DNA of 64,000 nt from Chromatocurvus halotolerans (GTDB lineage Bacteria > Pseudomonadota > Gammaproteobacteria > Pseudomonadales > Halieaceae): NCBI RefSeq assembly GCF_004340525.1, contig NZ_SLWX01000008.1:1-64000 (forward strand). The letters run 5' to 3'. The position numbers and the translations under genes were made by a program. The notes beneath the pieces were generated by a model. The model was not told the DNA's origin and ran no database searches. It worked only from the letters and a program-made list of their open reading frames with translations. How positions within the stretch are numbered: the first letter of the stretch is position 1; each line of letters begins with the position of its first letter. Of this stretch, positions 9,467-18,391 are shown one piece after another.

Positions 9467-10816
9467 TCAGTCAACCCGCGGCAGGCTGGCGCTGCGCAGA
9501 ATCCCCAGCGTGCCCGCGGCAATCAGCAGCCAGAGTACGCTGCTGGTGCCGAAGGTCGCGTCCAGAACACCGAGCCCGGCACCGCTGAACAGAAACACCC
9601 CGACCACCGTATTGCTGACGGCCGTATAGCTCGCGCGATTACCGCTGTCCGCCATGTCTACCAGGTAGGTCTTGCGTCCGATACGCGCGCCCTGGTGGGC
9701 CACGGCACACAGGAAAATCAATAGCCCGCCGATCAGGGCGCTGCCGAGCAGCGCTGGCGCGTAGCCCTGCAGAAACAGTGTGCCGGCCAGTGTCAGCACG
9801 GAAATCGCCGCCCCCGCCGCCATCACCCGGTGCGAGGCGCTGTCTGACCAGTAGCCCCAGAATGGGGCCGAGAGCAGGGCGGCGAGGCCCTCGGCGAGAA
9901 GCAGGGCGCCGAGATCGTAGCTGTCGCCGTCGCCGTTGGCGCGCAGGATCAGCACCAGGTAGGGAATGGCGAACGCGGTGGAGATCAGCAGAATGCGCGC
10001 GATGACAAAGTTGCGAAAGGTGGTATCCGAGTGCAGCAGGGCAAGACTTCGCAGCGCCTCGCTAATGGCATTGCCGCCACCACCGGTGGCGCCTGGGACC
10101 TCCGGTATGCGGGAATACAGCGCGGCGGCGAGCAGCCAGGCAGCGGCCGACACGGTGAGCAGAACAACGAACAGCATCGTGTCTCCCGCCTCGCGCGGTG
10201 TATCAAGGCTTCCGTAAAGCATCAGTGCCGCGGCCACCGCCAGCGTCACCAGGCCGGCGACGGATCCGGCCAGACCGCTCAGGCGCCCGCGCCGGCTCTT
10301 GGAGACCGTCTTGCCGAGCACGTCCTTGGCGGCAACCGAGCAGACCCCTCTGGCCAGGCTGAAAATGGCGAGCAGGCAGATCACCGCAAGGCCGAGCGCG
10401 TGCCCCCGCAGCCAGAGGATCGCCGGCACCATGCCCAGAAGGCACGCCGCCTGCGTTGCGCTGCCGGCGACCCAGAAGCCTTTGCGAATGGCGTGCTGGC
10501 GCACGCGCTGGGCGACAAACAGCTGCGGCAGCAGCGACAGTGATTCACGCACTGGCACCAGCAGTGACAGGTAAATCGCCGGTGCCGCAAGGGACGCGAG
10601 AATCCAGGCCAGGACAATGCGGCTGCTGGTAAGGGCGTCGCCTATCTTGGTCAGGATCTGCGACAGCAGCTGCAGCGTGAAGGCCGCGGGCTGCTCGCTG
10701 CAGGCGTCGTCCGGAATATCCCTGCAGACCCGCGCATCCTCTTCCTCCGCGATAAGCGCGTAGAAGCGCCCGTAGATATCCCGCTCGAATCCCGCCGTGG
10801 TGTTCTGATCTGGCAT
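9467..10816 (-). CDS. MFS transporter
   Basis: A 449-residue polytopic protein with about 12 hydrophobic segments and an MFS-like intracellular loop (KTVSKSRRGRLSGLAGS, about residues 168-184). The first ~60 residues are soluble and acidic (AEEEDARVCRDIPDDACSEQ), unusual for a plain carrier. The second half includes GYWSDSASHRVMAAGA, resembling the MFS GxxxDRxGRR motif between helices 8 and 9. The substrate cannot be predicted. It is read in the same direction as the BCCT gene (79-bp gap) but a small GC-rich palindrome lies between, so cotranscription is unclear. Confidence 0.8.
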   Translation of the reverse strand: MPDQNTTAGFERDIYGRFYALIAEEEDARVCRDIPDDACSEQPAAFTLQLLSQILTKIGDALTSSRIVLAWILASLAAPAIYLSLLVPVRESLSLLPQLFVAQRVRQHAIRKGFWVAGSATQAACLLGMVPAILWLRGHALGLAVICLLAIFSLARGVCSVAAKDVLGKTVSKSRRGRLSGLAGSVAGLVTLAVAAALMLYGSLDTPREAGDTMLFVVLLTVSAAAWLLAAALYSRIPEVPGATGGGGNAISEALRSLALLHSDTTFRNFVIARILLISTAFAIPYLVLILRANGDGDSYDLGALLLAEGLAALLSAPFWGYWSDSASHRVMAAGAAISVLTLAGTLFLQGYAPALLGSALIGGLLIFLCAVAHQGARIGRKTYLVDMADSGNRASYTAVSNTVVGVFLFSGAGLGVLDATFGTSSVLWLLIAAGTLGILRSASLPRVD

Positions 10817-10895
10817 GGCTGCCGCCCCGTGACCGATGAAAACCCGGCTATCTTAGCCCAGATCCGCCCTCCGGGAGGCACGCCCGCCGGGGCGG

Positions 10896-12866
10896 TCAGC
10901 GCAGGGAATGCAGAAACTGCAGATGTGTCTGGTACTGCGACAGAATGTCGTGGTTGATCTGCTCGGCAGTCCAGCCCATCACGCAGTAGTCCTGTCCGCC
11001 CTCCTTGAGGTGGACCTCTGCGCGATAGAATTTGTCTTCCTCGCCGAGCTCCTCGATGGATTCTGCGGCGATGCCGGCGGAGGGCATGGGGTGTGGCCGG
11101 CAGCGCACGCGATAGACAAAATCGATTTCCTCGCCGTGCAGCGCGTCGATATGCAGTGACCCGTTTTCACTGAGCTCATCGACAACGCGGGCCTGCACAT
11201 CGTGGGCGGCGAGTTCTGCTGCAAAATCCCGCATGGCCTCGGCCACGGTCGTCTCCATAAAGCGCATGACCGTCGCCTGTCCCGGATAATGCAGCAGCGT
11301 CGAGAGGCGCTGTCGCCAGTCGCCGGGCAGGTTTACATAGGGAGTGACAGTCTGCGTCATTCGCTTGGCGACGTCCTGGCGCAGTGCACTGCCGAAACCC
11401 CAGATTGCGCCGAGCAGGGCGAGGGAGAAGGGCAGGGCGCTGGCGATAGCCGCTGTCTGCAGCGAGGACAGACCGCCCGCCAGCAATAGGGCTATGGCGA
11501 TAAGCGCAATCAGCGCAGTCCAGAAGATGCGCTGCGGTGCCGGGGTGTCGTCGCGACCGTTCGCGCAGAGCATGTTGAGTACCATCGCCCCGCTGTCCGC
11601 GGAGGTCACGAAGAACACCACGACCATCAGCAGCGAGATACCCGACAGGATTGTGGTCATCGGCAGATACTCGAGAAAGCTGAACAGCGCCACCGACTGG
11701 TTTTCCTGCACCGCGTCCGCCAGCTCCGTCGCGCCCCCATGAAGTATCAGTTCAATGGCGCTGTTGCCGAACACACCCATCCACAGCAGCGTAAAGCCGC
11801 AGGGCACCAGCATGGCGCCGAGGACAAATTCGCGAATGGTGCGCCCGCGGGAGATCCGGGCAATGAACAGCCCGACAAAGGGCGACCAGCTCAGCCACCA
11901 GCCCCAGTAGAAAATGGTCCAGCCACCCAGCCAGTCGGTAGGATCATAGGCATAGAGGTTGAAGGTGTTGGTGACCAGGTCGCCGATGTAGGTGCCGAAA
12001 TTCTCCACTGTGCCCTGCAGTATGACCACGGTGGGGCCGGCCAGCAGAACGCCGAACAGCAGGATCATCGACAGACCGATATTCAGCTCTGACAGGCGCT
12101 TGATGCCGGCATCGAGTCCGAGTACCACGGATACCGTGGCCAGCAGCATGGTGCCGATGATCAGGGCGACCTGTACGCCGACAGATATCTCGACGCCGAA
12201 CAGATAATTCAGGCCGCCGTTGATCTGCAGTACTCCCAGCCCCAGGCTGGTGGCAACGCCGCAGGTCGTGCAGACAATCGCGAAGACATCTATCGCAGCG
12301 CCGAAGGGCCCATAGATTCGCTCGCCTACCAGGGGGTAGAACGCCGATCGCAGGGTCAGTGGCAGGCCGTGACGAAAGGCAAAATAGGCGAGTATCAGGG
12401 CGACAATGGCGTAGATGGCCCAGGCGTGCAGGCCCCAGTGGAAAAACGTGAGTTTCATGGCCTCGGCCGCGGCGTCCACGGTGCCGCCCTCGCCCAGTGG
12501 GGGAGTCAGGAAGTGCATCACCGGCTCGGCAACCCCGAAGAACATCAGGCCGATACCCATGCCCGCCGCGAACAGCATGGCAAACCAGGACACGTAGGAG
12601 TAGGACGGCTCTGAGTGGTCCGGTCCCAGCTTGATGTCCCCGGCGCGGGACAGGCTGAACACGGCAACGCTGATCAGAATGATGGCGACCACCAGCAGGT
12701 AGTACCAGCTGGCGTAGTGGACAATCGCCGTCTGCAGGGACTGAAAGACCTGCTGGCTGCTTTCCGGCCAGACGCTGGCGATAATGACCAGCAGCATCAA
12801 TAGCCCGGTAGCAGGCCAGAAGACCGTGTGGTCGACGTAAAAACGGCGTTCAATGGGCGTGTTCAT
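10896..12866 (-). CDS. BCCT-family betaine/choline/carnitine transporter (BetT-like)
   Basis: The 656-residue carrier has 12 predicted membrane segments over about residues 15-510 and a cytoplasmic tail of roughly 145 residues. Family hallmarks are MGIGLMFFGVAEPVMHF, HWGLHAWAIYAIVALIL and the Trp-rich signature GWTIFYWGWWLSWSPFVGLF. The long tail places it with the BetT/BetP-like osmoregulated group rather than short carriers such as CaiT. It should import choline, glycine betaine or a related trimethylammonium solute with Na+ or H+; no choline dehydrogenase genes are adjacent. The start MNTPIERRFYVDHTVFWPA at 12866 is chosen by family match. A longer frame back to 13091 adds 75 residues of AT-rich intergenic sequence and is rejected. 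Confidence 0.9.
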   Translation of the reverse strand: MNTPIERRFYVDHTVFWPATGLLMLLVIIASVWPESSQQVFQSLQTAIVHYASWYYLLVVAIILISVAVFSLSRAGDIKLGPDHSEPSYSYVSWFAMLFAAGMGIGLMFFGVAEPVMHFLTPPLGEGGTVDAAAEAMKLTFFHWGLHAWAIYAIVALILAYFAFRHGLPLTLRSAFYPLVGERIYGPFGAAIDVFAIVCTTCGVATSLGLGVLQINGGLNYLFGVEISVGVQVALIIGTMLLATVSVVLGLDAGIKRLSELNIGLSMILLFGVLLAGPTVVILQGTVENFGTYIGDLVTNTFNLYAYDPTDWLGGWTIFYWGWWLSWSPFVGLFIARISRGRTIREFVLGAMLVPCGFTLLWMGVFGNSAIELILHGGATELADAVQENQSVALFSFLEYLPMTTILSGISLLMVVVFFVTSADSGAMVLNMLCANGRDDTPAPQRIFWTALIALIAIALLLAGGLSSLQTAAIASALPFSLALLGAIWGFGSALRQDVAKRMTQTVTPYVNLPGDWRQRLSTLLHYPGQATVMRFMETTVAEAMRDFAAELAAHDVQARVVDELSENGSLHIDALHGEEIDFVYRVRCRPHPMPSAGIAAESIEELGEEDKFYRAEVHLKEGGQDYCVMGWTAEQINHDILSQYQTHLQFLHSLR

Positions 12867-13171
12867 GGACGACAACTTCTTTGCCAGGAAGTGAAATGTA
12901 AGTTCCGAAAGTCTATCACGATACCTGGAAAACTCATTTGCAGGGAAAGCATATTGCTGTCCATTTTGCGACAGAACTTTGTAAGATTTCGGAAAATTCT
13001 TGCTGATACCGGGTTTTCTCCTTATTTTGCCGACAATTGTGATCTGGTAATTGCTTAGGTCTGTAAGTATCATTTGTCGCACAGCAGACAAACTATCGGA
13101 GCAGACCGTGCAAACGCCGGTCCGCTCTCAGGGAAAGTTTGTCTTCGAATTTTCAAAGAGGGGTATCTTTC
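12867..13171. other. 305-bp AT-richer divergent region BCCT/TonB receptor
   Basis: No gene is supported. The stretch is clearly richer in A and T than its surroundings and should hold both divergent promoters. A 7-bp inverted pair TGCGACA (12967-12973) and TGTCGCA (13075-13081) is present but too far apart to interpret. I found no clear Fur box or sigma-70 pair. The TonB gene is preceded by GAGGGG at 13158-13163. Confidence 0.6.
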
Positions 13172-15775
13172 ATGTATCAACGTCCGACCGTAAACCGTCG
13201 CCGTCTCAGCCATGCCGTGGTTTCCGCAATTGCCGGCACCATGCTGGCCGGCAGCGCGCAGGCCCAGCTGGAGGAGGTCATCGTCACGGCCACCAAGCGC
13301 TCCGCCAGCACGCAGGACATCCCGCTCAGCGTCCAGGCGCTGGGGCAGCAGGGGCTAGAGCAGCTCGGGATCACCAACTTCGAGGATTACCTGGTGCAGC
13401 TGCCCGGCGTCACGGCAGGTGGCAGCGGTCCGGGACAGAACACGATCTACATCCGCGGGCTTGCCTCGACAACGCCGGCCCTGACGACGGCCGGGGTGGC
13501 CGGTCTGGCCCCCAATGTCGCCTTCTACCTCGATGAGCAGCCTCTTGCCCAGCCCGGCCGCAACCTCGATGTCTACACGGCGGATATCAATCGCGTGGAG
13601 GTGCTGTCCGGGCCGCAGGGCACCCTGTTTGGCGCGAGCTCGCAGGCCGGAACGGTCCGCCTGATCACCAACAAGCCGGATTTTTCCGGCACCTACGGCA
13701 AGGTCAAGGCGGGAACCTCCTTCACCCGGGGCGGTGAAATGAGCAACAACATGGAGGGCGTTCTCAATCTGCCCGTGACCGACAAGCTGGCCCTGCGTGG
13801 CGTTGTCTACGCGGACAGCATGGGGGGTTACGTGGATAACGTTGCCGGCACGCAGACCCTGCGCGAAAGTGCACGCTTCCGCCCCGAAGGCACCGTGCGT
13901 GCCAATGGGGTGGCGGTCGAGCCCCGTCGCGCCGGGTTCCAGTCCACTTCCGACCTGAGCAATGTCAATTTCCTCGAGGCCGACAACGGCACCATCGCCG
14001 AGGATGACTACAACGACACCACCTACTCGGGTTTTCGCCTGTCGGCCACGTACCTGATCAACCAGAACTGGACCCTGCAGCTCTCTCACATGCAGCAGCA
14101 GCTTGATTCCGACGGCGTGTTCTACTCCGATCCGGAGCTGGACGACTACGAGGTGACACGCTTCACCGAGGACAAGCTGTCTGACGAGTTCCACAACACG
14201 GCCCTGACGCTGGAAGGCCGGGTCGGAGAGCTCGAGGTGCTGTACTCCGGGGCCTTTACCCAGCGCGACAGCAACCAGCGCATCGATTATTCGGACTACA
14301 TGTTTGTCGGCCAGTACCTGCCGTACTACATCTGCGACGGATCGGTGTCCTATCCGGGCGATGCGGCTCCCTCGGGCACCTGTCAGCCGCCCGATCTGCT
14401 CGTTACCAGCGTCACGGATACCACGGTGCAGACACACGAAATCCGTATCAATACACCGGAAGCCAACCGGCTCCGGGCGACGGTCGGTGGCTTCTACAGC
14501 GATCTGCAGCTGGATGAGCGCAACGATTTCGTCTATCCCGGCTCCACACGGGTGGACGGTTTCGGCGTACAGACGGGCTTTTCGCCGAACTTTCCGTTCA
14601 CCACTGGCTTCACATCCGACCCTGGGCCCTTTCCCGCCGGCACGAACTTCCGCAACGACGTGCGACGTACCGATACGCAACTCGGTGTCTTCGGTGAGGC
14701 GACCTACGACCTGACGCCTCAGCTCGCCCTGACTCTGGGTGCGCGCTGGTACGATATCGAGGTGGATCTGGAGGGCAGCGCGAACTCGTCGTTCTGCAAT
14801 CTGACGGGGCCGGATGTGAACGCCTTCGGGACGGATATCTCTGATCTTTACAACGGTGATGGTCAGATTACGTTCCGCGGAACCTGCGATCCTGCAGAGC
14901 AGATCACCTACACGATGGATACCATCGACCAGGCACCGGATCAGGTGGCGGCAGCGCTGCGGTCTGCGCCGGATGTCGCCGCGACCGACGGCGTCATCGG
15001 CAAGGTGTCCCTCTCATGGCGGCCGAACGCCGACCAGCTCTGGTTTGCCACAATTTCCGAGGGCTTTCGCCCGGGGTTGCTCAATCGTCCCGGTGGCGCC
15101 AATGGTCCCGGTGATTATCGCGTGCCCTTCGCACTCGACACCGATACCGTGACCAACTACGAGATTGGCTGGAAGCTGGACCTGGCCCAGTCCCTGCGTT
15201 TCAACGGCAGTCTGTTCTTCGTCGAGATTGACGATCTGCAGACGACGATTTTTGATCCCAGCATTACCAATCTGTTTTTCTCGGACAATGCGGCAAATGC
15301 CGAGATATGGGGGCTTGAAGGCAATGTGACCTGGGCGCCGGCTTCAGTGCCGGGCCTGACGGTGACCGGTGCTTTCTCGTTCCTTGACACGGAAATCACT
15401 GAGGTACTGACGCCGACAGAGGATGTTCGCAAGGGCGACGAGCTGGCCTACGCGCCGAAGTTTCAGGGCAACCTGCGGGCGCGCTACGGCTGGGATCTCG
15501 ACAACGGCATGCGCGCCCACGTGATGCCGCACGTGTCCTATTCGGATACTGCGTTCACGGATATCATCAGCATCAATCGCATGGAGCTGGATTCCTGGAT
15601 GATGCTGGGTGTGACAGCCGGCGTGAGCACGGCCTCCTGGACGGCAGAGCTGTTCGTCGACAACCTGACGGATGAGGCGGCAGAGCTGACCGGCAGTTTC
15701 GTCGCGGATCGAGAGCGCGTCATGCTTGCGCGCCCCCTGACCGCCGGCTTCCGCGTCAACTACGATTTCAATTGA
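13172..15775 (+). CDS. TonB-dependent outer-membrane receptor
   Basis: The 867-residue protein starts with a signal peptide (VVSAIAGTMLAGSAQAQ, cleavage about residue 31) and a TonB box/plug entry EEVIVTATKRSASTQDIPLS. The plug domain is at about 45-150 (PGVTAGGSGPGQNTIYIRGL; VEVLSGPQGTLFGASSQAGT). A 22-strand barrel follows and ends with the aromatic terminal strand AGFRVNYDFN. It belongs to the large marine/sphingomonad-type receptor group, whose substrates range from glycans to siderophores and lipophilic compounds; none can be assigned. The stop lies one base before the GTG of the sulfotransferase gene, so the two are translationally linked. The start at 13172 has an AGAGGGG ribosome site. 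Confidence 0.93.
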   Translation: MYQRPTVNRRRLSHAVVSAIAGTMLAGSAQAQLEEVIVTATKRSASTQDIPLSVQALGQQGLEQLGITNFEDYLVQLPGVTAGGSGPGQNTIYIRGLASTTPALTTAGVAGLAPNVAFYLDEQPLAQPGRNLDVYTADINRVEVLSGPQGTLFGASSQAGTVRLITNKPDFSGTYGKVKAGTSFTRGGEMSNNMEGVLNLPVTDKLALRGVVYADSMGGYVDNVAGTQTLRESARFRPEGTVRANGVAVEPRRAGFQSTSDLSNVNFLEADNGTIAEDDYNDTTYSGFRLSATYLINQNWTLQLSHMQQQLDSDGVFYSDPELDDYEVTRFTEDKLSDEFHNTALTLEGRVGELEVLYSGAFTQRDSNQRIDYSDYMFVGQYLPYYICDGSVSYPGDAAPSGTCQPPDLLVTSVTDTTVQTHEIRINTPEANRLRATVGGFYSDLQLDERNDFVYPGSTRVDGFGVQTGFSPNFPFTTGFTSDPGPFPAGTNFRNDVRRTDTQLGVFGEATYDLTPQLALTLGARWYDIEVDLEGSANSSFCNLTGPDVNAFGTDISDLYNGDGQITFRGTCDPAEQITYTMDTIDQAPDQVAAALRSAPDVAATDGVIGKVSLSWRPNADQLWFATISEGFRPGLLNRPGGANGPGDYRVPFALDTDTVTNYEIGWKLDLAQSLRFNGSLFFVEIDDLQTTIFDPSITNLFFSDNAANAEIWGLEGNVTWAPASVPGLTVTGAFSFLDTEITEVLTPTEDVRKGDELAYAPKFQGNLRARYGWDLDNGMRAHVMPHVSYSDTAFTDIISINRMELDSWMMLGVTAGVSTASWTAELFVDNLTDEAAELTGSFVADRERVMLARPLTAGFRVNYDFN

Positions 15776-15776
15776 T

Positions 15777-17801
15777 GTGACTGCGGTGAGCGGCGCTGCT
15801 GCGACGCTGGACGAGGCCGCGGTACGCTCGCGCATGCGCGCCGGGGATTTCTCCGGCGCGCTGGAGCTTCTCGCGCCGGATGAACCCGGGGCGGACAGCC
15901 ATCGCCTCTACCTTGCGGCGGTCTGTTACCGCTTTCAGGGCGATAGCGCACAGGCAGAGAACTGCCTGAACCGGATCCTCGCTCAGGATCCCGAGCACGG
16001 TCACGCACTGCAGGAGCGCGGGCATCTCTGTCGCGATCGCGGTGACGCGGATGGCGCTCTGCGTGCCTACGCGTATGCCTGCAGGGCCAATCCTTCCCTG
16101 GTTGCCAGTTTCCGCGGTCAGCTTGCCATTCTCGAAGCCCGCGATAACCGTGAAGCGGCGGCACGGGTGCGCGCGCAGCTCGCCCACCTTGAGGACCTGC
16201 CGCGGCCTCTGGTTGCCGTTACCGACCTGCTTGCCCGTGGCCGCCTGCTGCAGGCGGAGACACTCTGCCGGCGTTTTCTGCAGGAGTCGCCCAGGCAGGT
16301 GGAGGGCATGCGCCTGCTGGCGGAGATCGGCCAGCGTCTGGGGGCGCTGGAAGAGGCGGAGTTCCTGCTCGAGAGTGCTGCGATGTTCGAGCCGGAAAAC
16401 ATTGCCGCGCGTATCGACTATGTTCGTGTGCTCGGCCGTCGGCAGCGCTTCGCCGCCGCCCGGGAGCAGGCAGCGCGGTTGCGCGGCGAGCACCCGGGAA
16501 ACCCGCAGCTGGAGTCCCTGCACGCGGTGCAGTGTCTGCAGGCGGGAGATTATGACGCCGCGCTGGAAGGCTTCGCTGCCGTGCTTGAACAGATGCCGGG
16601 GGACCCGGTTACCCTGACTGCGCGCGGTCATGCGCTGAAAACCCGTGGCGATGGCGATGACGCGGTCGCCGCCTACCGGGCTGCGCTAGACAGCAGCCGC
16701 CACTACGGCGAAGCCTGGTATTCCCTGGCCAATCTCAAGACCTACCGCTTTGACGACGGCGATATCAGTAGCATGAGTGAGCTGCTGCAGGATGCCGATC
16801 TCGTCACTGCGGACCGGGTTTTCCTGTGTTTCGCCCTCGGGAAGGCGCTGGAGGACCGTCGGGATTTCGCCGACTCCTTCGCCCGCTACGCCGAGGGCAA
16901 CCGACTCAAGCGCAGCGCCAGCCATTACGATGCCGATGCCGTGACGCGAGAGCTTGCCGCGCAGCGCGAGTACTGCAGTGCCAGTCTGTTCAGCGGCTTG
17001 TCGGGTGCGGGAGCCCCGGCGAACGACCCGATATTCATCGTCGGTATGCCGCGGGCCGGCAGTACGCTGCTGGAGCAGATCCTGTCATCGCATTCACAGG
17101 TGGACGGTACCCAGGAGCTGCCCAACGTGCTTGCCATGAGCCAGCAGCTGCGGCGTAGGCGGGTGGGTGACGACGTGCCGGGCTATCCGGCCGTCCTTGA
17201 AGCTCTGAAGCCCGACGAGCTGCGAGCTCTCGGCGAGCAGTTCCTTGCCGATACAGGGATCCACCGTCACGGAGCCCCGCGTTTTATCGACAAGATGCCC
17301 AACAATTTCCGTCATATCGGGCTTATCCATCTGATGCTGCCGAATGCGCGCATCATCGATGCCCGGCGCGAGCCGATGGCCTGCGGCTTCAGCAACTTCA
17401 AGCAGCTGTTTGCCGAGGGCCAGGAGTTCAGTTACGACCTGGCGGACACGGGGCGATACTATCGGGATTACGTGGCGCTCATGGCGCACTGGGACACGGT
17501 ATTGCCCGGCAAGGTGCTGCGGGTGCAGCATGAGGATGTCCTCGATGACCTTGAGGGTCAGGTGCGGCGCATGCTGGACTTTCTCGGTCTGCCGTTCGAG
17601 GAGAGCTGCCTGCGGTATTTCGAGACCGAACGTGCCGTGCGTACGCCGAGCTCGGAACAGGTGCGCCGCCCGATCTATCGCGATGCGAAGCAACAGTGGC
17701 ACAATTACGCGGCGTGGCTGGAGCCGCTGCGAGACGCCCTGGGGGAGTCCCTGGTGCCGGCTACCAGCACGCCTGACAGCCCCTCGGCTGACATTCACTA
17801 G
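15777..17801 (+). CDS. TPR-repeat sulfotransferase
   Basis: The 674-residue protein has an N-terminal array of tetratricopeptide repeats (about 1-340; for example YRFQGDSAQAENCLNRILAQ and AGDYDAALEGFAAVLEQMPG) and a C-terminal sulfotransferase domain (about 400-660). The PAPS 5'-phosphosulfate loop is IFIVGMPRAGSTLLEQIL (about 419-436). The 3'-phosphate-binding region is near ARIIDARREPMACGFSNFKQ (about 523-542). No signal peptide is seen, so it should transfer sulfate from PAPS in the cytosol; the acceptor is unknown and the TPR part probably recruits it. The GTG start lies one base after the receptor stop, indicating translational coupling. Receptor/TPR-sulfotransferase pairs recur in marine proteobacteria, but their joint function is unclear. 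Confidence 0.9.
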   Translation: MTAVSGAAATLDEAAVRSRMRAGDFSGALELLAPDEPGADSHRLYLAAVCYRFQGDSAQAENCLNRILAQDPEHGHALQERGHLCRDRGDADGALRAYAYACRANPSLVASFRGQLAILEARDNREAAARVRAQLAHLEDLPRPLVAVTDLLARGRLLQAETLCRRFLQESPRQVEGMRLLAEIGQRLGALEEAEFLLESAAMFEPENIAARIDYVRVLGRRQRFAAAREQAARLRGEHPGNPQLESLHAVQCLQAGDYDAALEGFAAVLEQMPGDPVTLTARGHALKTRGDGDDAVAAYRAALDSSRHYGEAWYSLANLKTYRFDDGDISSMSELLQDADLVTADRVFLCFALGKALEDRRDFADSFARYAEGNRLKRSASHYDADAVTRELAAQREYCSASLFSGLSGAGAPANDPIFIVGMPRAGSTLLEQILSSHSQVDGTQELPNVLAMSQQLRRRRVGDDVPGYPAVLEALKPDELRALGEQFLADTGIHRHGAPRFIDKMPNNFRHIGLIHLMLPNARIIDARREPMACGFSNFKQLFAEGQEFSYDLADTGRYYRDYVALMAHWDTVLPGKVLRVQHEDVLDDLEGQVRRMLDFLGLPFEESCLRYFETERAVRTPSSEQVRRPIYRDAKQQWHNYAAWLEPLRDALGESLVPATSTPDSPSADIH

Positions 17802-17814
17802 CGGAATCCGATTC

Positions 17815-18285
17815 ATGGCAGACCTCCAAAGCGATGTCCTAGTGGCGCTGCGGCGTATCATGCGCGCGAGCAGTCTTCACTCGCGCAAGCTCGGTAAATC
17901 GGTGGGGCTCACCGTGCCGCAACTCGTGGTGATTCGTGCCATCGGCCATGCGGGCATGCCAAGCGCCGGGGAAGTCGCGCGTGCCGTGAGCCTGAGCCAG
18001 GCCACGGTGACCACTATCCTCAACCGTCTTGAAGAGCGTGGGTTGGTGACGCGCGAGCGCAGTACGCAGGATCGCCGGCGCGTCATATTGCAGCTGACAC
18101 AGGCCGGCAACACGATTCTTCAGGAGGCGCCGCTGCCACTGCAGGATACATTCTCGGGCCGCTTTGAGGCGCTGTCGCAATGGGAGCAACACCAGATTGT
18201 CTCGGCACTGGCGAGGGTCGCGGAAATGATGGATGCCGATGGCATTGATGCCGCGCCTCTCCTGGATGGTGCCGACGTGGTCTGA
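17815..18285 (+). CDS. MarR-family transcriptional regulator
   Basis: This 156-residue regulator has the winged-helix core PSAGEVARAVSLSQATVTTI (about residues 57-76) followed by LNRLEERGLVTRERSTQDRR, the recognition helix and wing motif of MarR proteins, with dimerisation helices at both ends. It starts 13 bases after the sulfotransferase stop and lies 106 bp before the exporter operon. A near-palindrome just upstream of the exporter gene is a good candidate for its operator. MarR proteins usually repress a neighbouring efflux or degradation operon until a small, often phenolic, ligand binds. The start at ATG 17815 has only a weak ribosome site (GCGGAA), consistent with reinitiation. Confidence 0.9.
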   Translation: MADLQSDVLVALRRIMRASSLHSRKLGKSVGLTVPQLVVIRAIGHAGMPSAGEVARAVSLSQATVTTILNRLEERGLVTRERSTQDRRRVILQLTQAGNTILQEAPLPLQDTFSGRFEALSQWEQHQIVSALARVAEMMDADGIDAAPLLDGADVV

Positions 18286-18354
18286 TCCGGTCGTTAATGG
18301 CATTTTCCCCGAAAAAACTGGACGTTTCATGCATCCCGCTCCAGTATCCCGACG

Positions 18355-18374
18355 TATAGTGGACAATTTATCCA
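18355..18374 (+). promoter_or_regulatory. candidate -10 element and MarR operator of the exporter operon
   Basis: TATAGT at 18355-18360 matches the sigma-70 -10 at five of six positions. TGGACAATTTATCCA at 18360-18374 is a 15-bp palindrome with one mismatched pair, the size and AT-rich centre typical of MarR sites. A bound dimer would cover the predicted start point near 18367. No good -35 is visible. The ribosome site AAGGA lies at 18377-18381. Confidence 0.5.
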
Positions 18375-18391
18375 ACAAGGATTGACTCCGC

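Noticed and set aside
13355-14680. Reverse open frame of about 440 codons inside the TonB receptor gene
   Set aside because: The receptor signature motifs lie on the forward strand; the reverse frame has no domain and no ribosome site.
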